Of a stretch of 64,000 nucleotides of DNA, positions 1 through 10,814 are shown piece after piece. Numbering within the stretch: the first letter of the stretch is position 1; each line of letters starts with the position of its first letter. Below the pieces are notes generated by a model that saw only the letters and a program-made list of their open reading frames with translations, did no database searches and had not been told where the DNA came from. Source of the stretch: Rhodamnia argentea (taxonomy: Eukaryota > Streptophyta > Magnoliopsida > Myrtales > Myrtaceae); the NCBI RefSeq assembly GCF_020921035.1, contig NC_063158.1:8228001-8292000 (forward strand). The letters are read 5' to 3'. Position numbers and translations under genes: made by a program.

Positions 1-385
1 ATGAGTTATGAGCCAACATGGATATATTAATTGCTTTAAACCACTTCAATTTTCAATGTGGAATTTCTTTAACACAACTCACTTACATGTGCATCCTAAC
101 AATCCCTCCTTCACGTGAGAGCTCAATGTTAGGTTCGCTCCTCCTTAATTCGGGTATCATTTCACATCAGCTTATCTCAAGTTGAATCTCCATCAAAACC
201 CAACTTCATAACCATGAAGCCCACCTTTGGGCCTACTCGGTAATCTCAAGGGACACCAACAATCTGCTCTGATACCATTTGATGGGAGCGCACGTGCGAA
301 GTCCGATACCTTTGTTTAGGGAGATCACCAAGAGAGAGCTCAAGTTCGAGCCTGTTAATATATCCAGTCAAACCCATAGTGACTT
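1..385 (-). mobile_element. TRIM (LTR miniature retrotransposon), cut by window edge
   Basis: Read on the minus strand, an LTR ends with CTCCCATCA at 280. After two bases comes TGGTATCAGAGC, a primer-binding site matching initiator tRNA-Met (266-277). A very short internal region with no coding capacity follows, then a purine-rich tract, then a second LTR beginning TGTTAGGATGC at 101 that runs out of the window. The right LTR copy resembles the solo LTR at 27089-27309 over about 100 bp (280 to about 385) and then stops matching, so it looks truncated. Too short to encode proteins; it would have needed enzymes in trans. Confidence 0.75.
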
Positions 386-444
386 TAGAAAAGCTGAACA
401 GAGAGCACTTCGGGACGACGGACTCTAGAATACGCGGAGATTAG

Positions 445-1235
445 TATTGGGTGGTCTTGGGCTCTCTCATCTCAAAAGCTAGCTCAAAGGGTGAGCCTTT
501 CCCTTACGTTTATAAACCGACCACTAGCCCCTTTCATAACCGATGTGGGACAGCCCTCGCAATCTTCCCCTCACATATCGGGCCATGGGTAAAAAGCAGC
601 AACAACCCGTATTTCTCTCGTATGATTGTTGGGTCCAGACTTGTTGGTAACCTTGGCTCTGATACCAATGTTGGATAGTCTTAGGCATCTATCATCCCAA
701 AAGCTAGCTCAAAGGATGAGGTTTTCCCTCACACTTATAAACGGACCACCAGCCCGTTCCACAACCGATGTAGGATAACCCCAACAATCTCCTCCTTACA
801 CATTGGGCCATAGGTTGGAGGCAACGACAACTCGTATCTCTCCTGTGTGATTGTTAGGTCCAGACTTGTTGGTAATCCGGGCTTTGATACTAGTGTGAGT
901 GGTCTTGAGCCTCTCTCTTCCCAAAAGCTAACTCAATGGATATGGCTTTCCCTTATACTTATAAACCAACCACCAGTCCTTTCCACAATCGATATGGGAC
1001 AACCCCAACAATCTCCCCTTCACACGTTGGCCCATGGGTGGGAAGCAACGATAACCCGTATCTCTCCCGAGTGATTGTTGCATCCAGACTTGTTAGTAAT
1101 TTGGACTTTGATACTAGTGTTGGGTGGTCTTGGACCTTTCTCTTCCCAAAAGCTAACTCAAAGGATGAGGCTTTCTCTCACACTTATAAATCGATCACCA
1201 ACTCTTTCCACAACCGATATGGGATAACCCCAACA
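445..1235 (-). mobile_element. Tandem array of a mini-TRIM: four LTRs, three internal segments
   Basis: Four copies of a 117-118 bp LTR lie at 445-561, 669-786, 894-1010 and 1118-1235. Ends follow TGTTGGG...CCCAACA (first copy TATTGGG), and each contains a TATAAA-like motif followed by an ACCGATGTGGGA-type motif. They are separated by three internal segments of about 107 bp. At the right end of each internal segment is the reverse complement of the initiator-Met primer-binding site (clearest as GCTCTGATACCA at 656-667), so the element reads on the minus strand. Start-to-start spacing is 224, 225 and 224 bp. Copies have drifted by point mutation, so the array is not recent. No target-site duplication is visible. 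Confidence 0.85.
656..667 (-). other. Primer-binding site of the mini-TRIM
   Basis: On the minus strand this reads TGGTATCAGAGC, the standard initiator-methionine tRNA primer site of plant LTR elements. It lies one base downstream of the CA end of the LTR at 669-786. Decayed versions occur at the equivalent places near 881-892 and 1105-1116. Confidence 0.8.
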
Positions 1236-1640
1236 CCGGCCAAGGTCACGGCCCTCACTTGTTGCGGGTAACGGCGGTGACCCTCGCCAGGTCCGGGTGA
1301 GGGTGCCTTGTTTAAGCCCTCATTGGCTGATAGAGAGGTAACCCTCGCCCAAATCTTGCGTGGGTCAACCTCTCGTCCGGCCTACGAGAGCAGCACTCGC
1401 CGGATTGGGTGAGGGCGACCCTCACCTATCCTTCTCCGGCCATAGCACTGGCAGCTTTGCACGGGACGATCAACGCTAACTAGACGGGCATGTCAACGTT
1501 TTTCGATCATGATTGGTCGGAAGGACTATATTAACAAATCATCAAAAGGTTTAGGACGTAATTGGCACAATTGAAATATTTATGATTAAGTTGGCACAAT
1601 TGTAATAGGTTTATGATTTTTTTTTTTGTAATTTTTCATG
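1236..1640. mobile_element. Half of a foldback MITE (GC-rich core plus right arm)
   Basis: A GC-rich core full of GGCGAGGGT/CCCTCGCC-like words is followed at about 1505-1625 by an arm of degenerate repeats reading 'aaaggtttaggacgtaattggcacaattg'-like phrases. The same core and arm occur in complete elements near 4629, 29280, 31110 and 47250. The left arm is missing here, where the mini-TRIM array abuts. No protein-coding capacity is seen. Confidence 0.5.
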
Positions 1641-2652
1641 TAAAAAATTACATAAGTGTTACATCCCAATTTCACATGTAAAATCTATAATATTTAAACA
1701 TGAACTATAAAAATTTAACCTCTTTCTTTTGTACTTACACTTGAAAATGCTTGCCGTTAAAGACTTATAAAATCTGCAAAAGCACTGATTAGGAATGACT
1801 CAACAAAATTTTACACACACGGATATATGTCATGACTAATTTTATTCGACATAGCTTTCTAGAAATAAATTTGAATTAATGCATGCAATGTGCAAGGCAA
1901 AACACTAGCTTTAGTCTGATAACCACTTTAGTTGTACAACTAAAATCAAAGTGTTACGTAGAATTTTATTAATCAGTCTAAAATAATTCGTGTTTCAGGT
2001 AAAAGTATTGTCATTATCCGCATGTTGATTGGTCTAAATTCAAGATGGCGATAGTACTTGAATGATACAGAGGAGAGATTTTTCTCTTTCTAGCGTTTTT
2101 GCTTCTAGAAATAATTTCTAAGCAGAAATGATTCTTCTGATTTTGGTCCCGGGAATAGTTTCTGAACAGCCCTAAAAATTTATATTCCTAATCTCTTTTG
2201 TATAATTATAAAATATCAGTGGAGGCAGCGGGGACCGGAGGCGGCGACGACAAGTGACCGGCAAAGGCGGTGATTAATGACCGGCGATGGAATTGTGGTT
2301 GTAAAGACGAGCGTTAAGTTACACCGAGTTTATTTTTATAAAATGACATTGTTTCTCTTTTTGTTCTTGAGAATAAAAAGCTACTTTTTTTTTACTTCTT
2401 GTTTTTGTTTTCGAGAACAAAAAATCAATTAACGTACACTAATAGTTTTTTTTTCTATTCCAATGGATAAAAGAATAGAAAAATAGAGAATTAGAACCTT
2501 TATGAAACCAACCCTAATCATAAAAGTGAAAGGTTAAATCTTAAGTTGATGTTCTACATCATTCGTCGTCCTCTTCATCATCCTCTTCGGGTGTCTCTCT
2601 CAACCACGACACCATCAGAAAGAACTTGCAATTATTGTGAGGAGTCAACATA
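1641..2652. other. AT-rich intergenic DNA, nothing recognised
   Basis: AT-rich sequence with homopolymer T runs and one GC-rich patch near 2220-2290. I found no convincing coding exon, RNA gene or transposon end. Confidence 0.5.
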
Positions 2653-3150
2653 GGATTAATACCACAAAAAACCCCAAACTAGTACACATGTAACAAATTT
2701 ACCCCAAACTATTTTTTTATTCACAAAAAACCCTAAACCGATACACTTGTGACAAATTTATCCCCGAGGTGGTATATCGTGATAAATTTACCCTTCGTTA
2801 GTTTTTATTAAGTCTAACCATCAAATTGCTGAGTTGGATGACACATGACATTTATTGGGATTTTTAATATCACGGATGTATCAATTTAGGATTTTTTGTG
2901 GTATTAACTCAATTTAATGGAGGGTAAATTTGTCACGGATGTACCATTTTAAGATTTTTTGTGGTCAAAATAATTAATTTAGGATAAATTTGTCACATAT
3001 GTACCAGTTTAAGTTTTTTGGTAGTAAAAAAAATAGTTTAGCATAAATTTGTCACGGTTGTATCGGTTTGGAGTTTTTCATGATAAAAAAATAATTTAGG
3101 ATAAATTTATCATAGGTATACCAATTTGAGATTTTTCATGATATTACCCC
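2653..3150. mobile_element. Mutator-type non-autonomous foldback element
   Basis: The ends are inverted copies of each other (GGATTAATACCAC at left; GGGGTAATATCATG on the opposite strand at right). The flanks GTCAACATA (2644-2652) and GTCAATATA (3151-3159) form a 9-bp target-site duplication with one mismatch, the size typical of Mutator-like elements. Each arm is a short tandem series of roughly 60-bp units built on the phrase 'AAAAACCCCAAACxGGTACAxxTGTGACAAATTTACCCC'. No transposase is encoded. A longer relative lies at 26142-26934. Confidence 0.75.
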
Positions 3151-4628
3151 GTCAATATAAGAGGAGAAGTGGACGCTCATCTCTGAAAAGAAAGGAGAGG
3201 GTTAGAAGAAGAAAGTAGAAAAAAGAAAATGGGTACACCAAGTCAAGTCAGTTTAACTTCTTTTTGCAATGCTTGATAAGGATCCAAGCCCCTTTGTTTA
3301 TCTAATCGGAGTAATTTCATAGTTAAAACATAAATTCGAAAATAAAGATTAAAGCGTTGTGGAGCCATGGGGTTTAAAGAAAATTGATTTGGAATAACAA
3401 TTTAGTCGGAATGAAATTTTGAACTTTCGCACTCGAACTTTGGATTACATAAAGCTTTGACTATCTGTTTTGAACGAGCATTTTGTTGGCGCATAAGAGT
3501 CATTTTGCCAAAGACTAAGCTTAGGTTGGTTGATTTGTACTTGAGGTAGCGTTTTAGTTGATTTTTTACGTTGTTTCTCGCGTATTTAATAGGATTGCGA
3601 GTTCAACGGTTCGAGTAAACTTCGTAATTTAGTTTTAAGCTTTCTCGAGGGAGTGGTGCTTATCTATTCTTGGAATTTAGAAAATCATATCACGAATGTG
3701 ATATGAACTAGTTATGTTATGAGTTATGAAATTGCATTGTTGTTGCATATAATCTGGATCACGCATTTATCATTTTTTGGTTATATACGAATGGTTTGAA
3801 AAATATGTTATGAAAGGTATTGTGAAATTTTATTTATATGTATTGCTTTTTGAATATAGTTTATGAAGTGAATTATGAAATGATTTGAGAAATACTTTAA
3901 GAAAGGTATTCTGACTAATGAATCGAGTTGTGAAAAACTATACACATGATCGCTATGAACCAGTTAGGAGTTTCTAATTATGCATACTAGTTTCAAGATA
4001 TCATTTTATGTCGAGTTCTTGTCTGATAATAAATGGAGACCTTACGAATGGGGAATTTTGGTCGCTTTGTCATGAGGCATTGTGTCATGACCATGGTAGG
4101 ATATTGAACACTTAATTGATCAATGTAATAGACTATTGACATATGTTTTAATGAAGATTGGTCAATAGACTTGACTATTCATGTTTGAATTGTGATGGTG
4201 GATTAAATGAGTATTTCTGATTTATGTAAAACTTTGTCAAAATAAAACAACTCATATTTGATTTGATATGTATTTTATATGTTGAGTTTGGATTATGAGC
4301 TTTTGGTATTGGTTTATATGTGCATACTGCATAGTGGATACTCAATCTATTTAAATGATATATACTAATAATTGAGTTGTGGTTACTCATATCGTTTGTC
4401 TTTAATGTTTTTCAGATTCTTCGGTTAGTGAAAGTAAGGTGAAAGTGCTACCAGCCAAAAAAACTTTGATGGTAGGATTTTTTAATATGAGTTAAGTTAG
4501 TTGTATATTTTTGACTTGTATATGATTGGGATGAGTTTATTGGGTTTAATTGTTAGTTGGATATGTACACATTCCTTTTGATGAATTATAGAAACTCTAT
4601 TAGTATCGTAAACTTGTCGATTTATAAG
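3151..4628. other. AT-rich intergenic DNA, nothing recognised
   Basis: Contains loosely repetitive words such as ATGAAATGATTTGAG that resemble decayed LTR sequence, but no paired ends, primer-binding site or coding domain was found. Confidence 0.4.
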
Positions 4629-5407
4629 AAATTATTCAAAAAATCCTAAACTTATTGTACGGCTGTCAATTCAGTCCTAAATTTTACAATTGTGCCAATT
4701 TAGTTCTAAACATTTTGAAAATTTGCTAATTTAGTCCTAAACATGTCATTTGTGTAAATTTAGTCTTAAACATGTCAATTGCGCCAATTTAGTCATAAAT
4801 CTTTTGAGGATTTGTAAATTTAGTACTTCTAACTAATTTTGGCAAATAATCACCGATGTGGCTGTTTAGTCAATACCGGTAGTCCTACCCAGTATGGTAA
4901 GCGCTAACGTGGACAATTTTTGCAATTTTTTTTTTCAATTTTCTGAATTTTTTTCTTCTTTTGTTTTCTTTTCCTTTTTATTTTTTTCCCTTTTCCCGGC
5001 CACCAACCATCATCGGGCCTTAACGATGGTAGGGCATAGGTTGCATTCTCGGGTGACGGCAGCCCACGTCAGAGGGAAAAAGGAAAAAAGGAAAAAGAAA
5101 AAGATAATAAAAGTTATAAAGAAGAAAAAAATTGGGAAAATTCCGAAAATTGAAAAAATCATCTAGGTCGGGGTTGGCCGTCCCGACTAGACCACCACGT
5201 CAGCGATTGTTGGCCAAAATTGGCTTGAATGATTAAATTGACAGATCGTCAAAATGTTTAGGATTAAATTGGTGCAATTAAAAAGCTTATGACTCAATTA
5301 CTGATTAATTGAAAGGTTTAAGACTGAATTGGCACAATTGAAAGATTTAAGACCGATTCAATTCAATCGCCATACACTAGAGTTAGGACATTTTGGATAA
5401 TTTTCCC
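4629..5407. mobile_element. Foldback MITE with repeated-phrase arms
   Basis: The left arm (about 4629-4840) repeats phrases like 'gccaatttagtcctaaacatt'; the right arm (about 5220-5407) carries their reverse complement. Between them is a low-complexity core with poly-T/poly-A blocks and a GC-rich centre. The outer ends (ATTATTCAAAAAATCCTAAAC and the inverse of TTAGGACATTTTGGATAAT) match. The open frame at 4894-5166 lies in the low-complexity core and is not a gene. Exact target duplications could not be fixed. Confidence 0.65.
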
Positions 5408-6175
5408 CCGAACAAGACCGTCTTTTTAATTGACATGATGGCAAAATAAAGTTCGTTGTTGAGCGATTATATTATCAAGGTATTATGGATGGCGGAGAAG
5501 CTTGTCGATTACCATTATTATCAACGACCATGATACAGGTAACGACATACGATGGTGACTGGTTGACGACTGATACTTAAAACAAAACCTGGACAAGTTC
5601 TGGAAACTAAAGACAAGGTGAAGATGTCAAGGAGAAGATGCAGATTGATAGTTGAGTCCAATGACAACTGAGGAGTTGTAATCGCTTATAGATAATGATA
5701 ACGTGCGATCATGTAACCGAAAATAATGAGAATGCAATTGTAACTGTTAATTTAAATAATGACAGCTTGTGAGCGGTTGCACTTTGTAAGAAGTTATATA
5801 AAACCATTGAATCATTGTAAAGTGCATTCACAATCATCAAAACAAATTATGTATCTTTCAAATTCTCGCATCTATTTTCATTTAGAGTAATTAGTGCTAG
5901 TTCTTGTTACGCGATGTACTTCTCGTCTGAATTGCCACTGAACCTTACTTAATGAAATTCGAAGGTCAACTTACGGTAAAAGGTATTTCACTGCGTGGAT
6001 CAATTCCCACGAAACAATATTGATCAAATTACAAGGCGTCACCTAACAAGTCGTATGCTATAAAAAATTCCTGAAAATGTCAGTGACAAAGACACTTGGG
6101 AGAGTAACGAATATTGACGGACTCTTGTTTGTGTTTTGATTTCCATATACCATAACAAGATTAATGCACATCAGA
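5408..6175. other. Intergenic DNA, nothing recognised
   Basis: Unique-looking AT-rich sequence with no coding exon or element ends that I can support. Confidence 0.4.
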
Positions 6176-6560
6176 TTGAGATTAAGAAGGTATTATCTGT
6201 CGAATATCTAAATTCGATCCTATCAATGATGCAAGAAAGTAATGGAAATTCGCACAACACAATAATTTACGTGGTTCGGCAGCGAAGATGTTCCGCCTAC
6301 CTACGTCCATGGGGATATGAGTCTGTTTCACTAATAACGTAGAAAAGTATATAGCCGCTCTTTCTCACACCCTCTCTATATAATAGAGACATGTTCCGCC
6401 CTAAATATATATAGCGAAACCCTACATGGCACAAATTACAAAATTGCCCACATAGCCTAAAATATTTAATTTTCCCATAAAAATCATTCTATAACTGAAC
6501 ATAAAACGCCTTTGGCGGCTTGGGAGCGCTGCCCCCGTGCTGTCCGGTCGCAGGGGGCCT
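6176..6560. mobile_element. LTR-like fragment
   Basis: Contains the phrase TTTACGTGGTTCGGC followed by CTACGTCCATGG, a common signature of plant copia-type LTRs and their flanks, plus a TATATAA-like motif near 6379. No complete LTR ends, primer-binding site or pol domain are visible, so this is at best a decayed solo LTR. Confidence 0.35.
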
Positions 6561-6849
6561 TTCGGAACCGCCTCATAATCTCTTGGATAACAGAATACAA
6601 GACATCAACTTCAACATTATCCCCAATCGACTTTTTTCCGAGACTATGAAGGGATATCCTATGGAATCACTAAACGCATCTTCTATCCAATTACCTTGAG
6701 TTTGGAGGCACGAGACGATGTCTTGCATGCCCAACCAAAGAAGTGTTCGTCGCAAATTGAATAAGTCCACGACCCAGAAAGTGCCAGAAGAAAGGGATGA
6801 ACTGTGAATAATCCCTGCCCTACGACAAGAAAAAGGGCATGAGCTATGC

Positions 6850-7340
6850 AATGTCCTGTGTTGTGAGAGGTGGATTGACGTAAATCGATTGGCTTCTACC
6901 AGGGGCGATCGGTTCTCGCTCCGATCCGGTCACACTCTGGAATCGAGAACCCAACCGGGAGGACCTGTTTCGAGTTTCAAGAACTGGGAATCGGAACGGA
7001 CTATCCCGGGACCAGAGCGGTCTGGTTCCCAAGCGGTCCAATCATTAGATCGGCCGTTTTTTTTTTTTTTTTTTGTAATTTATCGTTAAATTTTTCTTGT
7101 TAATCTCTCGTTAATTGCATCGCATTGTCGCTAAACCTGAAAGTCATATTAAGCATCCTAAGTATATTAGGTTTAGGTTTAAGTTTACATTTAGTGATTT
7201 TTTTAGAAAAATATTATTTAGTATCGGATCGACCGTAATCGGTTCTAATTTTATAGAACCGGAAACTAGACCGGAGCCTTCGAAATCGGACAAATGAGCT
7301 GATTTGTTCGATTCGTCATGCTCAACCCTAGCTCCTACGC
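6850..7340. repeat. Dispersed ACCGG-rich repeat, probable hAT-type MITE
   Basis: Rich in GGTTC/ACCGG words (for example ATCCGGTCACACTCTGG and AGAACCGGAAACTAGACCGG) and ends near ATGCTCAACCCTAG. The same vocabulary recurs at 16990-17130 and 17788-18066. No coding capacity. The left boundary is uncertain. Confidence 0.4.
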
Positions 7341-7991
7341 CGGCTCTGGACATCAAATCTGAGAAGATGGGAGAGAGAGATACACGGATAATGTGTCGAA
7401 TGGATCAGCCTCCTGAGCTCCCATCAATTATTGTCATCACCTATGGTTAAACCTAATCTGATGGCGATTAGACATTAACTAAGGAATCAGCTTAAAGGGC
7501 ACCGCTTCATGGAATGTGGTCATTGAACAGCTTCCGTGCAATACTCATTATGCTTCCACAGCCTCTCTAATCTTTTTCTTGCCTGGCCTTATTTTTGCAA
7601 ACTCACTCCTTTATCGTACGGTATATGATAAATCACATGCAATTCTTTCCTGTGTTAATACAATTATCTCGAGATGTATTAACCGCGCACATCAACATCT
7701 TCGATGCCTTATAATTAGGTTTTAGGGAATCAATTTTGGCCGTTATAGAAAAATTAGATCGAGGCTCGAGTGTACAAAATTACAATATAGATAAAAGTCC
7801 ATAGAGCAGCACATAAAGTTCATCTTTATGCCAATTCAAGAAACTTTCTTTCTTTTTGGAGGGAAATTGTAAGTATTGTAAAGTAGATGAATTACAGCAG
7901 CATAGGGGCATCTCTCAGTATTACAAAATGAGCTAATAATTCGAAAAGATGGATGTAGGAAGTCTCCATATAATACCAATACAACGTTTGT

Positions 7992-8267
7992 CTAGGAAGA
8001 TCTGATTTTTTTTGTAGAGCGAAGTTGATCTATTACATTTTCACGTACCTTAGCCATAATAATATGGAACTCAATTGACTTGTTATGAAACCGTCTCATA
8101 TTGTGCTCCATCCAAATGCAATATATGGTTTCTAGGACGGATAACTCAAGGAGTCTGGCAGCCAATTCATTTTCCTCTGTTTCCATAATCATCCATTGGA
8201 GTTCCTCATTCCATCCTCCTAAAGGGCGCCATATCCCATGCCGTGCTGGGATACGGCGCCAATTCAA
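7992..8267 (-). pseudogene. LINE retrotransposon C-terminal fragment
   Basis: The minus-strand frame reads a short protein with the pattern LLELSVLETIYCIWMEHNMRRF, resembling the extreme C-terminus of plant LINE reverse-transcriptase polyproteins after the zf-RVT domain, which typically reads IY.IW.ERN.R.F. Only about 90 residues remain, with no endonuclease or reverse-transcriptase core, so it is a 5'-truncated remnant as is usual for LINEs. The match is by pattern memory only. Confidence 0.45.
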
Positions 8268-10780
8268 GAAACTAATAACAAGAAAAGTTCCTTTTTACGC
8301 GAATAATCATTTGGGGAATGTTTGTGGATTCTATATATGCATATCAAAGTTAAATTACATCTTCCTTAGCAGCATATAAAAGGGTAAACGGGCATGTCCA
8401 AAGCTGATCCATATAAGAGAGTATGAGCCTTTCTTTTATTCTGATGTACATATTAACTAGGGCAAGAAATGTGGTCCCACAACACATAGAACTAAAAAAA
8501 CATGCTAAGTTAAAAGCAAGTGGGCGTTTTGATATTGCCCTTGCGAAGCATATGCCTGTTTGCGATAAAACAAAACGGATAAATGCAATCCATCCATCCC
8601 CGAACATCTTTAACGGGGATTGGATCAATCATCAAACTGAAAATAGTAAAGAAAACTCCATGATTTCTCCCTACGTGGACCAAAGGGAAGTGATCTTTTC
8701 CTTTGTAATTTGCATAGGAATTGTCGTCTTGCGTGGAGCTTGGTTTTCGCGGTCGCTGTCCTCGTCTAGGAATCGAGAGGGGGAGCCTGTTCTGCGGGAT
8801 TAATCATCATCTTTACGAGCTTGATTCGTTGGGGCGTCCGTGTCATCACTCCCCCACATTTTTCACATCAATCTTACGATGGTGTTCAGTTTTAGATCCT
8901 TATCGGTGCGGACTCCTTAAAAACATAACGTTACTGTCAACCGTCTTGATTATCACATGAGCCAAACGAGCGACAACAATTCCCGATCAGCTTTGTGTAC
9001 ACGTAGGGCGCTTCGTTTTTGTAATCGGCTTTGTTCCCCTTGTCTAACCCATGCAACTTCCAAAACTTAAAAAAGAATACTAACTCCATTCCTATCATTA
9101 CAAAGCTGCACGCCTGTTAAGAATCCCCTCGTCTAATTGTCTGTTTATTTCCTATATGTAGTTGATATTGTGAGTGAGGATGCTGACAACTACATAAGTA
9201 TACGAGTGGCAGCTCGTCTTAAACGACCTGCTCAGGTTATTTGCGCGACGACGACAACACTCTCCCAATCATGCCTCCAGAGGCAGCACGACAGACTATT
9301 CGACTCTTGCGGTACCAGAGATTTTGAAGCGATACAAGCCTCCTTGGTAAGTGGCGTGGAATTACCTCGAGTTTGCTCGATGTTCAGCCGTGAAAAGGTT
9401 CATAGTGAACCAAAGAGAACACGACAGCATCTTAGCTACAACAAACACCTTTCACTGTTCGTGCACTGGGAGTACTGAATAGGAAGAAGGGACCGCGGTA
9501 CAAATCAAACCCCCGGTCATCAGTGACGCTCGGCCGGGCCGACCAGTGATGCAAATTACGATTACTATAATCAGACTTGTTGACCCCAAGTTTTTTTTTT
9601 TTTTTTTGGTCGATGTTAACCCCGAGTTGATCCATCATCATATGTCATTTGGACAGTTCCCTGAAAACCATGGACTCGTCGCTAGATGTACACATTTCAT
9701 TGGAGAGGATGGAAAATGACCCCGACAATCCAAACTGTCTGCTAAATAATCTTCACAGATTGATTTCGATTTTGCAAGCGCATTAGTTCCACCATATCCC
9801 ATAGAGCCTCCACCAGGCACTGGCTCCTGTTTATTATGTTACTTACTCGGTTCTATCTTCCGTTGGAGCTTCCAGGATGAAGTCATAGCTTAACAAGCCT
9901 CGACTGCAAATTCATCGTTACAAGAAACCTCGATCGCCTTTCTCCTCGACTCGTTTAGACGTATGACTCTTACGTTATTAGGAAAGTACGCCGCAATCGC
10001 GACGAATGATATGTCTAAAGAGATGGTAAACATTCAAAACCACGCTTTTTGGGTAAAAAATATTCTACCACATCTGACATCGGGGTTTAGCATTTACGCA
10101 CACACTATTAGAATGGCGATAGCAAATCTACTTGATTTAATTATATATCTATATTGAGCAAACATTTGGCTTTGTTAGGCAAGTTACATTGAAGACTAGT
10201 ATATGGTGGCGGCGGATTGTCGCAATCAAGGTATCTATGAATAAATTTCTCGTAGGTTTTGGGCCTCGTTAGTAATTAGAATTGCGGTGAAATGCCCTGC
10301 CTCATGAGTAAAGAGCAGCTTATTCTCTCTCTCCCATGCGACGCCGATTGCGTCGAAGACATGGTGGGTTTGCACTTGCACAAGTAGTAAAATTCAATTC
10401 CAAGTTCGTTACGTCTTGAATGAACGACGGGCTGAGCCGATCTGCACCCCCGTTAAAGCGCGCGTGCGTGGCTTGGTTATTCGATCTGAATCCTTGGAAC
10501 TAGGTAAGTGATCACAGGTGGAGAAGCTCCTATTAGTTTTGACCAGTATGTACGCCGGCTAAAACATTCGAAATCAAGACCATAATATACATCTCCGACA
10601 ACGTCGAGCTAATCAAAGAAAAAGAAGAAAAACCCCTGCAACTCCGAGACATGGACCCCACAAGAAAACCTAAAAACTTAAAATTCGACGACACGCAGAC
10701 CCTCCTCCATAATCTTAACCTACTCTTTGTTCTGGTCTTTGGCAAATCTTTCCCTTTTGAAAAGAAAAAGGCTTATTTGA
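8268..10780. other. Intergenic DNA with no supportable gene
   Basis: Several open frames of 60-126 codons occur on both strands, but none shows a recognisable domain, consistent codon bias or splice structure. One poly-T tract lies at 9593-9607. It includes the 3' flank of the CYP78A gene. Confidence 0.4.
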
Positions 10781-10814
10781 CGATATAATGGTCTTTTTCT
10801 CGGTTTTTATCGTC

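Noticed and set aside
6573-6851. A 92-codon minus frame with CPFSCRRA wording, as a second LINE zinc-finger remnant
   Set aside because: Only a few residues resemble a zf-RVT motif and the rest does not follow the family pattern; too weak to report.
9137-9478. 113-codon plus-strand frame as a gene
   Set aside because: No domain, no codon bias and no conserved wording; start and stop appear random.
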